Assembly: GCA_016432545.1 (NCBI GenBank)
Contig: CP066694.1
Coordinates: forward strand, 930,001-994,000
DNA: 64,000 bases
Direction: 5' to 3'
From: an archaeon
GTDB lineage: Archaea > Thermoproteota > Nitrososphaeria > Nitrososphaerales > Gagatemarchaeaceae
The notes under the pieces are model-generated. The model saw only the letters and a list, made by a program, of their open reading frames with translations. It did not search any database and was not told where the DNA came from. The position numbers were made by a program, and so were the translations under genes. Shown piece after piece: positions 52,481 through 60,306 of this stretch. Each line of letters opens with the position of its first letter. Positions within the stretch are counted from its first letter, which is position 1.

Positions 52481-53434
52481 TTGAAGGCGAAGAATAGGTT
52501 CTCTTTCGAGGTCAGGCCGGTCCCGCCCTACGACTTCAGGGCGACGCTCAGGAAGCCTGCGGGCTGGGACTTCATCAACCACGAAGAAGTCTTCGAGGAT
52601 GAAACCCTCTGGACGGCGGCCTGGGTCGACGGGAGGCTGACCGGTTTCAAGGTCAGGTCAGCAGGGACGGTAGAGGGGCCGGTACTCAGGGCCGAGGCCT
52701 ACACCAAGCGGAAGCTCACTGCGGAGGAGAGGAGGAAGCTCGAACGGACCTTCAGGGCCCTTGCGGGGGCGGACGACGACCTCGCTGGATTCTACAGGTT
52801 CGCGAGGAAAGACGGCATCCTGCGCCATGCGGTGAGGGACCTCTACGGGATGCACGACACCCAGGCCTCCTCCCTGTTCAATTCTGTCGTGCTGAGCATC
52901 TGCCTCCAGATGGCGCGCCTTGAGCGGAGCTACCAGATGATGGAGGCCATCAACGAGCACCACGGCGACACCGTCGAGTTCGACGGGAGGGAATTGCTCG
53001 TGGGCCCGCCCGCAGAGAGGCTGGCGTTGGTCGACCCCGTGAAGCTGTCAAGGGAATGCAAGCTGGGCTACAGGGGGAAGTACGTCGTGGGCTCTGCGAA
53101 GATGATTGCGGACCGGTTCCCGAGCGTCGGCGAGATCTCTGAGATGGACCCTGCCAGGGCTCGAGAGTTGCTGATGGAGCTCCCCGGCGTCGGCGACTAC
53201 TCAGCGGACATCATCAATCCCAAGGCAGGGTTCCCAATCGACGCCTGGTCCGTGGACGTCTTCGGGAAGCTATTCTTCGGCAGGGAGCCCAAGAACGCGA
53301 GGGACGCGATCAGCAGGGTCAAGCGCGAGGGCATCAGGAGATGGGGGCCGTGGGCATGGATGGGTTTTCTCTACGTTGCCCAGGACATAGGCAACCTCTC
53401 CAAGAAGCTTGGAATTGAGCTCAGGCTGACGTAG
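52481..53434 (+). CDS. HhH-GPD DNA glycosylase (AlkA/Ogg-like)
   Basis: Removes damaged bases. 317 residues. The helix-hairpin-helix ELPGVGDYSADII precedes PIDAWSVDVFGKLFFG, which carries the conserved catalytic-region Asp residues (about D253 and D257). N-terminal TBP-like domain (1-110) and the TASSLFNSVVLSICLQMARLERSYQMM helix match archaeal OggII/AlkA-type proteins. No Fe-S cluster cysteines. Damage specificity (8-oxoG or alkylated bases) cannot be fixed. Confidence 0.88.
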   Translation: MKAKNRFSFEVRPVPPYDFRATLRKPAGWDFINHEEVFEDETLWTAAWVDGRLTGFKVRSAGTVEGPVLRAEAYTKRKLTAEERRKLERTFRALAGADDDLAGFYRFARKDGILRHAVRDLYGMHDTQASSLFNSVVLSICLQMARLERSYQMMEAINEHHGDTVEFDGRELLVGPPAERLALVDPVKLSRECKLGYRGKYVVGSAKMIADRFPSVGEISEMDPARARELLMELPGVGDYSADIINPKAGFPIDAWSVDVFGKLFFGREPKNARDAISRVKREGIRRWGPWAWMGFLYVAQDIGNLSKKLGIELRLT

Positions 53435-53481
53435 CCTGCTTTGGGCTTAAGAGCGGGTAGGGCGGATATGACTGAGGGGAG

Positions 53482-53742
53482 GTGAGCGTTACGTCAGAGG
53501 AGAAGAGCGAAGAATACTGGGAGCGCGTAGAGGACATCGGCGAAGTCGTGCTGGGCCAGGCGACGACCGTGAAGTTCCAGAGGGGAGTCACGAAGAGGAA
53601 CGGGCGAGAAGTGATCTCGTTCCGCGTCTGGGTGAAGGGGAACCGCTACACGGGACCCACGAAGCAGGGCTTCAACCTGGAGCCGAAGGTCGCCGAAGAG
53701 TTCTACGCGATGCTGGGCAAGGCTCTCGGCAAGTCAGGCTAG
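53482..53742 (+). CDS. PC4/p15-like ssDNA-binding protein
   Basis: 86 residues. After an acidic N-terminus, VKFQRGVTKRNGREVISFRVWVKGNRYTGPTKQGFNLEPKVAEEFYAML follows the PC4/Sub1 pattern (strand with R, then G-x-Y-x-P-T-K-x-G-x-x-L). PC4-like proteins bind single-stranded DNA and stimulate transcription. Starts at GTG 53482 right after GGGGAGG. It lies 3' of the glycosylase, on the same strand, and its 3' end overlaps the convergent methyltransferase gene. Confidence 0.82.
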   Translation: MSVTSEEKSEEYWERVEDIGEVVLGQATTVKFQRGVTKRNGREVISFRVWVKGNRYTGPTKQGFNLEPKVAEEFYAMLGKALGKSG

Positions 53743-54596
53743 GCCTTTCGGCCGGTGAAGAAGACCGTGTGGTCCTTGATCACAAGCTCGTGCCCGGGGG
53801 AACCCCCCAGTGCCGCCAGGGCCTCCTTCCTGAAGCTCTGAATTTCTTGCGCCGACATCTCCGCAGCTTCGTCGCGCCAGTCGAAGGCCAGCTCCCTCTC
53901 GACGTACGCCAGGGCGTCCCTGTATCTCACCACCCGGTCTTCCTGCGAGGCCTTGGAGTCGGCGTAGCCGAGCCGCCTCATGAGCGCGAGGGCCACTTCC
54001 GGGTCCCTGTACTTTTCAACGGCTTCGTTCTGAAGCAGGTCTGCCTCGCGGATCTTTGCGAGCCTCTCTGTCGGGGCCTTGGTCTTGTACTTCTCGAAGA
54101 TCTCCGAAGTCGTCTCGACCTCCTTCGGGTCGCCGAGCCCGCTGTGGCTGTAAGTGATGCGGCCGCCGGGCTTCAGGACCCTCAGGCACTCCTTCAGGGC
54201 GGCCGCGTAGTCCATGAAGCAGCAGAGCGAATAGTTGCCCACGACAAGGTCGAAGGAGTCGTCGGCCAGGCTCAGCTTCTCAGCGCTCATCCCCTCGAAC
54301 GTTAGGTTTGATGAGCCGGCCGCCTTTCCCTTTCTCATGGCGATTGCAAGCATCTGCTCCACGGTGTCCACGCCCAACACGCTGCCACTATCCCCGACTG
54401 CCCTGCTCATCCTGAGCGCAATCTCGCCGGTGCCGGTCCCCACGTCGAGGACTCTCGAACCAGGCGTGGCGCCTGCCCTTCCTGACATCGTGTCGTAGAG
54501 GACCTGCCAGAGCGGGACAATGTTCGCCTCGAAGTATTCGGCTGACTTGCTGAAGAGCTCGCAGTTGGAGAGGCACGCGGCTTCCTCTGGGGTCAT
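53739..54596 (-). CDS. SAM-dependent methyltransferase (UbiE-like)
   Basis: 285 residues. Motif I VLDVGTGTGEIAL, acidic GVDTVEQML, DDSFDLVVGNYSLCC and LRVLKPGGRITYS mark a UbiE/COQ5-like class I methyltransferase. The C-terminal ~90 residues are helical and charged. ATG 54596 is about 26 bases from CTTAATG, hence leaderless. Substrate unknown. Confidence 0.9.
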   Translation of the reverse strand: MTPEEAACLSNCELFSKSAEYFEANIVPLWQVLYDTMSGRAGATPGSRVLDVGTGTGEIALRMSRAVGDSGSVLGVDTVEQMLAIAMRKGKAAGSSNLTFEGMSAEKLSLADDSFDLVVGNYSLCCFMDYAAALKECLRVLKPGGRITYSHSGLGDPKEVETTSEIFEKYKTKAPTERLAKIREADLLQNEAVEKYRDPEVALALMRRLGYADSKASQEDRVVRYRDALAYVERELAFDWRDEAAEMSAQEIQSFRKEALAALGGSPGHELVIKDHTVFFTGRKA

Positions 54597-54682
54597 ACGG
54601 GAATCCGACTGCCCCGGGCATTAAGAAGCCTCCGCCATTGAATCGAGAACCGATAAATCGAAGCCAATCCGGAGCTTTTCGT

Positions 54683-55138
54683 TTGTTCTGCCCCAACTGC
54701 GGGAAGCAGTCCCTTCCGAACGACAAGTTCTGCCACAGCTGCGGAAGGAGCCTTGAGAGGGCCGCGACGGCGTTCTCTTCCGCCTCTCCAATGGGCCAGC
54801 CTTCCCAGGCTTCGCTCCCGCCGTCGGCTCCCTCTGAGCAGGTCAAGAGTCCGGCCGGCGCAGCCGTCCTGAATTTCTTCCTCCCCGGAATGGGCTACGT
54901 CTACACAGGCCTCGGAAGGGACGCGGGGGAGGTGGTCTTCGGCTTCCTTGTCTTCCTGTTCTATACGGTGGGCCTCTGGGGGGGAGTCATCGCGGTCAGC
55001 CTCTCCAACGCCGGAATCGGGAGCGGCGGGGGAGGGAGCTCGGGTACAGTGTCGCCCTTCGACGCACTGATCCTCCTGGCCTTCCTGCTGCCGTTCGCAT
55101 TCGCCTACGACGGCTACAGGCGGGCAAAGTTCGCGTAG
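54683..55138 (+). CDS. Zinc-ribbon membrane protein
   Basis: 151 residues from TTG 54683, about 26 bases after CGATAAATC. A single zinc ribbon (CPNC-x10-CHSC, about 3-18), a Pro/Ser linker, and three hydrophobic segments (about 60-80, 88-112, 130-147) with a PGMGYVYTGLGRDA motif, as in TM2/DUF5683-like small membrane proteins. Two bases separate it from the SpoIIM-type gene. Confidence 0.82.
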   Translation: MFCPNCGKQSLPNDKFCHSCGRSLERAATAFSSASPMGQPSQASLPPSAPSEQVKSPAGAAVLNFFLPGMGYVYTGLGRDAGEVVFGFLVFLFYTVGLWGGVIAVSLSNAGIGSGGGGSSGTVSPFDALILLAFLLPFAFAYDGYRRAKFA

Positions 55139-55140
55139 CG

Positions 55141-56376
55141 ATGAAGTTCTGCACCCAGTGCGGCGTCGAGGTGGAGGAGGGGCAGCCCTTCTGCAGGAAC
55201 TGCGGTCACGACCTGCTCGCAAGGGAGGCTCCCCGTTCCTTGGAAGCCGTGGCGGACAGACCATTTTCGATGAGAGGGTTGGGGACCAACAGCGAGGTCT
55301 TCCTGTCGGAGGAGGGGCTCCTCAAGGTCAGGATCAGGTCCGAATACTTCGTGGCTTTCATCGGCCTTGCGTCCCTGCTGGTGCTCGTCCCGCTCTACTA
55401 CGTGTTCCAGACACCTTCGTGGGGAGTCTACTACACAGCCTGGTTCGTGCTCGCGGCTCCGGCCTATGAGGAGTTCAAGTGGCGTGGCATGGAGAGACTC
55501 GGGAAGCTGCCAATCGAAGAGCTGGCCAGGCGCAGAGGGTCGGTCTTCGTGGCCTGGGCGGAGGTCGACAAGGCGAGGCTGCGCGGTCGCACGGTCTTCG
55601 TCACCAGCAGGCGGCTCCGTCAGAGGCTCTCGGCGACTTTCGACGAGGCCGACGTCCAGTTGATCAACCAAGGCCTGGCCTCGAGGTTGGGCGGGAAGCT
55701 CAGGGTCGATTCCCCGAGGAGGGCCCTTGCGATCTTCTCCAACTTCCCGGCGCTCGTCGGAGTCCTGTTCGCGGCCAACGTCGCCGTGCTCTTCCTCGCG
55801 GCAGGGCTCCCGTTCTTCGCTGGAGAGGAGCAGGCCTACACCGCGACGCTGGGCACGATCAGCCAGACCGCCTCGCTCCCTCTCATTCAGGAGTTCCAGG
55901 CGATCTTCCTGAACAACACTAAGGTGGTCTTGATCAGCGGGATACCAGGCCTCGGCCTGTTCTCGCTCCTCTTTTCATCCTACAACACCGGGAGGATTCT
56001 GCAGGTCATCGCCATTCAGGGGCACATCACCGGCTGGGCCGCCACCCTGTTCCTCTTCCTCTTCCCCCACACCTGGGTCGAAGAGCTCTGCTACCCCATC
56101 GCGACCGCGGCAGGGCTGTACTACGTGTCAAACCGCAACCCGCTCCCGATTGCCGCCCTGGGGACGAGGCTCGCGAGGCGCTCGGTCAGGATGTCCTTCG
56201 CGATGCTCGGCGCGGTCTTCCTGCTTGTCGTAGCCGGAGTCCTGGAGGTGATCGAGCCGCCGTTAGGGCTCGGGGCGCTGGTGCTCTGGTTGCCCGTGGG
56301 CGTGGGAGCCTTCTTCTTCGTGCAGAGGGTCCTTCCTTGGCTCCGGAGGGCGACGGCATACAAGGCCCCGGCCTAA
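55141..56376 (+). CDS. Zinc-ribbon protein with SpoIIM-like membrane domain
   Basis: 411 residues. N-terminal ribbon CTQC-x12-CRNC (4-21), a PH-like cytosolic segment (45-190: LSEEGLLKVRIRSEYFVAFI...FVTSRRLRQRLSATFDE), then a SpoIIM/DUF95 membrane domain (about 200-370) with EFQAIFLNNTKVVLISGIPGLG, YNTGRILQVIAIQG and FPHTWVEELCYPIATAAGL. Role outside sporulation is undefined; family members often sit with transporter or secretion genes. Second gene of a pair with 54683-55138. Confidence 0.88.
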   Translation: MKFCTQCGVEVEEGQPFCRNCGHDLLAREAPRSLEAVADRPFSMRGLGTNSEVFLSEEGLLKVRIRSEYFVAFIGLASLLVLVPLYYVFQTPSWGVYYTAWFVLAAPAYEEFKWRGMERLGKLPIEELARRRGSVFVAWAEVDKARLRGRTVFVTSRRLRQRLSATFDEADVQLINQGLASRLGGKLRVDSPRRALAIFSNFPALVGVLFAANVAVLFLAAGLPFFAGEEQAYTATLGTISQTASLPLIQEFQAIFLNNTKVVLISGIPGLGLFSLLFSSYNTGRILQVIAIQGHITGWAATLFLFLFPHTWVEELCYPIATAAGLYYVSNRNPLPIAALGTRLARRSVRMSFAMLGAVFLLVVAGVLEVIEPPLGLGALVLWLPVGVGAFFFVQRVLPWLRRATAYKAPA

Positions 56377-56768
56377 CCTTCTGACTTCGACTCGAGTATC
56401 CGTGGCCTGCTCATCTGGAGGAGTGCGAACTCGTTCCCGCTCTTGTCGACGAAGTTGACGCAGGGGCCGTCAGGGATCTCGAAGGGCTCGCCGTCCGGTT
56501 CCCAGCCCCTCGCCTTGAGCAATTTGGTGGTCTTCTTGAGGTCCTCCACCTCGTAGATCAGCCTCTTGCTGGGTTCCTTGACGTGGTCGGCGAGGAGGAT
56601 GTACGGCTCTCCGCCGAGGTCGAAGGCCGCGACCCTCGCTCCGAATTCCTTGAACTCCCACACTAGCCGCGCGCCGAGCACCTCAAGATAGAACTTGTGG
56701 TCTCCGTCGAAGTCCTTCGTCCCCGTGTAGACATAGGCCAGGCGCTTGAAGGGGTGCTCAGACGGCAT
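56373..56768 (-). CDS. Glyoxalase/VOC-fold protein
   Basis: 131 residues. RLAYVYTGTKDFDGDHKFYLEVLGARLVWEF and the closing PCVNFVDKSGNEFALLQMS fit the VOC fold. The metal ligands of true glyoxalase I are not fully conserved, so it may bind without catalysing. Overlaps the SpoIIM-like gene tail by four bases. Confidence 0.82.
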   Translation of the reverse strand: MPSEHPFKRLAYVYTGTKDFDGDHKFYLEVLGARLVWEFKEFGARVAAFDLGGEPYILLADHVKEPSKRLIYEVEDLKKTTKLLKARGWEPDGEPFEIPDGPCVNFVDKSGNEFALLQMSRPRILESKSEG

Positions 56769-57196
56769 CCTTGCATGACTTGACGACAGTCATAGAAGGC
56801 AGTTTCGCCTCGCGGGACAGCGAGCGGCCTTAGGTCACAGACCTAGAATATGGATTCTGGCTCTGGGAAAACGAATAGACGCCAGACTGCTCTTGGCGTG
56901 CGTGTTCGGCATCGGCTATAGAAGTCGTCAGAGGCGGCGCGGTTTCAGCCTGGCGGCTCTCACGGGCGCACCGTTTGTTTCAAGAATTTCATTAATCTGT
57001 TAGGACTTTTCGATGAAAAAGTAGAAGGAGTAACTTTGATGCCCTTCGTCTCATGTTCACGTACCAGAAGGTGAGGTTGGGTCTGTTCCTGCTGACTGTG
57101 ACCCTTCCAATCCTCTCAGCGGCCCTTGGGGCATCAATCAGCCCCCTGGACGAAGTAGGCGGCGGCGTCTCCATCTAGGAGGCGCCCTCCGATTTA
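56769..57196. other. 428-base intergenic stretch
   Basis: Low-G+C patch around 57000-57045. Apart from the small plus-strand frame described next, I see no gene. The short minus-strand frame at 56992-57174 has no signature and is probably spurious. Confidence 0.5.
57053..57178 (+). CDS. Candidate 41-residue single-span peptide
   Basis: ATG 57053 opens a 41-residue frame, MFTYQKVRLGLFLLTVTLPILSA and 18 more, ending in TAG at 57176. A basic N-terminus before a hydrophobic stretch then polar residues is what a small secreted or membrane peptide looks like. No strong promoter is placed at the leaderless distance. It lies tail to tail with the double-HTH regulator. Could be chance. Confidence 0.35.
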   Translation: MFTYQKVRLGLFLLTVTLPILSAALGASISPLDEVGGGVSI

Positions 57197-58309
57197 TTAG
57201 AACTTCATGAACGGCCGTTTCATCTTCTCTAGGTCGTACTTCCAGACGCCGTCGAACATGTGGTGAGGAATGGTGAAGGCGCTCGCCTCGGTCTTCTTGA
57301 CGAAGGAGAGCTCCACCCTGCCATACAGGTCGGGGATCTGGCTGTTTAGATAGTCAAAAGTCGAGTTCGCCTCCTGGACCGGGATGCAGAGGGTGGCCAC
57401 ATAGGAACCGTCAGACATCGTGTTCTCTTCCCAAAGGAATGGAATCCTCCCGACTGCGTCCCTGGCCCTCCCGAGCTCTCTTCCGAGTTCCCTGAAGGTG
57501 ACCCTGGCAAGAAGGGCGCTGTGGGACACCGACCTCTCGATGTCGCGCTGCCACCTGATGAGGTATCCCGAGACCATCCCGGCCTTCTGCACATGGACCC
57601 TGTAGTGGTACTCCAGCGTCTTCTGGTGAACCCCAACTTTCTTTGCTATGGAGGCGATGTGCTGGAGCGCGTCAATCTGCAACTCCTTCAAGAGGAGCAG
57701 GTCGTTGTAGTCGAGGTGCGCAGGCCTCGTCTTCTTGGTCCGCTCGCCGACGGCGCGTTTAGACTGGCTCAGCTGACTCCAGTCGATGTCCCACCTGTTG
57801 GCTTGGAAGTTGAAGTAGCGGGGATTCATGGTCGGATGCCTCAAGTCGATCGCTTCTGTCAGGGCGTAGCTCTGGAGGAGACCCCGGGCCCTGAGGTAGG
57901 AGAGGAATTCTCGGTGCTCCCTCGCCCTCTCCTCGGGGACCAAGAATAGGCAAGCGAATGTGCCCTGGGGAAGCAGCTTGCCATAGTAGGCGAGGTATGC
58001 GTGCTGGTTCAGCGCCAGGAAGAGGGATCTTGGAGGCACCGAAAGCCTCGGGGATGGTCGGAGCTCTCCCCAGTGTGGCACGAGGCCCAGCCTTCTGTAG
58101 TCGGCTTCAGCGTGGACGCGGAACCCAAGCCTCTTGAACCTCTTGTTGAGCTTGTAGCGCACCGTCTCGGCGTGGACGCCCGTCAGCCTCGAAAGCAGCG
58201 ACACATTCTTCGGCCCCACCTTCTGTATCGCTTCGATTATCCGGGCCTCGACGTCCCCTGAGTCCTTCTGGAACCTCTGGACAGTCTTGGGTCCTTCCAA
58301 CCCGGCCAC
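57197..58309 (-). CDS. Double-HTH regulator, Lrp-like
   Basis: 370 residues. Two winged-helix-like units: IIEAIQKVGPKNVSLLSRLTGVHAETVRYKLNKRFKRLGFRV (about 24-65) and LLLLKELQIDALQHIASIAKKVGVHQKTLEYHYRVHVQKAGMV (about 205-245), each followed by an alpha/beta region. The fold order resembles archaeal Lrp/AsnC-like duplicated regulators. Starts at GTG 58309 or TTG 58300, near GATAATTAG. Target unknown. Confidence 0.8.
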   Translation of the reverse strand: MAGLEGPKTVQRFQKDSGDVEARIIEAIQKVGPKNVSLLSRLTGVHAETVRYKLNKRFKRLGFRVHAEADYRRLGLVPHWGELRPSPRLSVPPRSLFLALNQHAYLAYYGKLLPQGTFACLFLVPEERAREHREFLSYLRARGLLQSYALTEAIDLRHPTMNPRYFNFQANRWDIDWSQLSQSKRAVGERTKKTRPAHLDYNDLLLLKELQIDALQHIASIAKKVGVHQKTLEYHYRVHVQKAGMVSGYLIRWQRDIERSVSHSALLARVTFRELGRELGRARDAVGRIPFLWEENTMSDGSYVATLCIPVQEANSTFDYLNSQIPDLYGRVELSFVKKTEASAFTIPHHMFDGVWKYDLEKMKRPFMKF

Positions 58310-58609
58310 CAGGAGTTCCTAGCGATAATTAGTCTTCCGAGGCCATGTCAGCTACGGTCGTGCAGGGGTCCTACAGAGAGAACAGCCAGAGACGCTCTTG
58401 GAAGGCCACGAGCCTGCGGTCGTATCTGCGACTTTGGGCCCTCATGCGTGTTGGCTGCATCCACTGGATTTGCTCAAATCTCATGGCGTGTGGCGTTTCA
58501 AGTTTGGCGTCCGCTGTGACTTCTGGGCCACATGGCTCGGCCCGCCTTAATGGCCTACTGGATCTAGCGGGGCAACGTTAAATTACGAAGGCCCGGTTTT
58601 CACGCCGTC
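58310..58609. other. Intergenic stretch upstream of Ku operon
   Basis: About 300 bases. The first ~20 bases hold the regulator's promoter; the last ~35 hold the Ku promoter (CGTTAAATTACG, 58576-58587). I see no credible gene between; the 78-residue frame at 58345 has no signature. Confidence 0.5.
58576..58587 (+). promoter_or_regulatory. Promoter of Ku-ligase-PolX operon
   Basis: CGTTAAATTACG lies about 26-30 bases before TTG 58610, giving a leaderless mRNA for the Ku-like gene. No other box is seen before the ligase or PolX genes, so the three probably share this promoter. Confidence 0.6.
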
Positions 58610-59458
58610 TTGCCCAAGGGGGACATCTTCTCAGAGGTGGAGAAGCAGGCCGACAGCGCGGCGGTCTCAAGAGCTTCATGGCGAGGGGTCCTGAGCCTGG
58701 ACATCCCTACGCTGGGCCTGGGGGCGGTGGAGTACCACATGAGGGCCGCCAAGGCGCACGGAGACCTCCAGCCAGTGAAGGTGGTGAAGCTTGACAAGAA
58801 GTCGGGCAAGGAAGTCGTGAGCAGGGAAGTCCCGCGGATCTATCGCTACAAAGAGGGGCCCAGCGGGGAGCGCCTGGACGTCCAGGAAGTCTCGCCCGAG
58901 GAGGTCAAGAAGCACGTCAGGTACAAGGACGGGTTCCCCGTCTTCGCCAAGACGGAGAAGCGCTACTTTCTGAAGTACGAGCTTGAGTTCACCGGCAAGT
59001 GGATAGAGGTGCCCCTCGCGCAGACGATGGACAAGCAGGAGGGGGAGGAGGTAGAGCCCTTCGACAGGACCACGAGGATCGAGGTGGAGAAGGACGGCTT
59101 CGTCCCGCTTGACAGGGTCGCTGAGTACAAGTTCAAGGAAGTCTACCAGCTCGCGCCCGACACCGACAAGAAGGTAGGAGAGACCAACTCGAGGATCATG
59201 CAGCTTGCGCGGTACCTCATCGAGAAGGACATGGCGCTGGTCGCGTTCTTTTCGTGGGGGAGGGGCTACAACTTCTACACGAGCGTCATCTATCCGTACG
59301 AGCGGAAGGACGGAAGGCTCTGGCTGTTGATGGGGATGAGCGAGGGGATCCTGAAGCTCGACGACGCCTGGGCCATCTCGGAGGAGAAGGGGAGACAGCG
59401 CCTCCCTGCCGTCCCGGTCGCAAGAAAGAAGAAGGCGAAGGCAGTCATCTCGAAGTAG
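58610..59458 (+). CDS. ku: Ku-like DNA end-binding protein
   Basis: 282 residues, the length of prokaryotic Ku. SWRGVLSLDI (23-32) corresponds to the conserved xWxGxIxFGLV strand. The segment DRTTRIEVEKDGFVPLDRVAEYKFKEVYQLAPDT (about 152-185) corresponds to Ku's IxxFVxLDEIDPxYFxKPYYLxPD. It is followed by the FFSWGRGYNFYTSVIYPYERKDGRLWLLMGM strands (213-243) that match the RFVLR...LVALRPxGxxLxLxTLR region. A basic tail (RKKKAKAVISK) ends the protein, as in many Ku proteins. Expected to form a ring on DNA ends and recruit the ligase. TTG 58610 start. First gene of the operon. Confidence 0.75.
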   Translation: MPKGDIFSEVEKQADSAAVSRASWRGVLSLDIPTLGLGAVEYHMRAAKAHGDLQPVKVVKLDKKSGKEVVSREVPRIYRYKEGPSGERLDVQEVSPEEVKKHVRYKDGFPVFAKTEKRYFLKYELEFTGKWIEVPLAQTMDKQEGEEVEPFDRTTRIEVEKDGFVPLDRVAEYKFKEVYQLAPDTDKKVGETNSRIMQLARYLIEKDMALVAFFSWGRGYNFYTSVIYPYERKDGRLWLLMGMSEGILKLDDAWAISEEKGRQRLPAVPVARKKKAKAVISK

Positions 59459-59461
59459 GCC

Positions 59462-60295
59462 TTGAGCGACCAGCTCCCGAACTATGTCGGGGAGAACTAT
59501 GCGAAGGCAGTCAAGCAGGACCTCGGGACATGGCTCGTCAAGAACCCCCTGCCCGCTCTCGTCGAGAGGAAGTACGACGGCATCAGGGTCTTCCTCTTCA
59601 AGAGCGGAGAGAAGCTGGTCCTGTCGAGCAAGCACGGGGGAGTCTACACCCCCAAGGGGAGCCCGGCCGTCTTCTCGAGGGTCCCCGAATTCCTCCACGC
59701 GCCGCACAGGATGATACTCGACGGCGAGTACCTCGCAAGAGAGGCCAAGGGGCTCTTCCTCTTCGACGTGCTCCAGGTCGACGACAGGGACCTGAGGGAG
59801 AAGCCTCTGAGGGCAAGAAAGAAGGTCCTCCGAGAGATTCTCAAGGGCACGGGCCTCGAGGTGGACTACATGCAGGCCAGGACCCCTGAGAAGATACTCC
59901 AGCTCAAGGACCTCGCAATCAAGAAGGGAGGGGAGGGCGTGGTCGTGAAGAACCCCGAGTCGGCATACGGGCAGCCGGGCTCGTGGCTCAAGCTGAAGAG
60001 GTTCGACACCGTCGACTGCTTCGTAGTCGACTTCGAGGAGACCAAGGAGATGAGGCAGACGGGGGTTGCGAGGTCGTGGTGGGTCGGCGTGTACGACGAC
60101 GCGGGCCAGGTCGTGGACCTGGGGAAGGTGGGGTCGACCTTCGAGAAGGTGGACCCTCGGCAGGTCAAGAAGGGCTCGGTCGTCGAGATCAGGTTCCAGG
60201 AGCTGACGCGCGACAAGAAGCTGAGGGCGCCGTACATCCTGAGGGTAAGGCACGACAAGACTCCCGAAGAGTGCCTGATGTCACAGTTCGCTTAG
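59462..60295 (+). CDS. Minimal ATP-dependent DNA ligase (LigC/LigD-like)
   Basis: 277 residues: nucleotidyltransferase plus OB domain, no N-terminal DNA-binding domain, as in bacterial NHEJ ligases. Motif I K37-Y-D-G (ERKYDGIRV; K37 takes the AMP), motif III LDGEYL (86-91), motif IIIa LFLFD (98-102), motif IV GGEGVVVK (156-163), motif V WLKLKR (175-180) and motif VI with RAPYILRVRHDK (255-266) are all intact. Starts at TTG three bases after the Ku stop. Joins strand breaks, probably brought by Ku. Confidence 0.93.
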   Translation: MSDQLPNYVGENYAKAVKQDLGTWLVKNPLPALVERKYDGIRVFLFKSGEKLVLSSKHGGVYTPKGSPAVFSRVPEFLHAPHRMILDGEYLAREAKGLFLFDVLQVDDRDLREKPLRARKKVLREILKGTGLEVDYMQARTPEKILQLKDLAIKKGGEGVVVKNPESAYGQPGSWLKLKRFDTVDCFVVDFEETKEMRQTGVARSWWVGVYDDAGQVVDLGKVGSTFEKVDPRQVKKGSVVEIRFQELTRDKKLRAPYILRVRHDKTPEECLMSQFA

Positions 60296-60306
60296 GCAGG
60301 AGTCGC

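Noticed and set aside
58676-60253. 525-residue open frame on the minus strand opposite the Ku-ligase genes
   Set aside because: Composition is Leu/Asp/Val/Arg-rich with no domain, and it is the mirror of two clear genes with strong motifs. High-GC codon bias commonly produces such long antisense frames.
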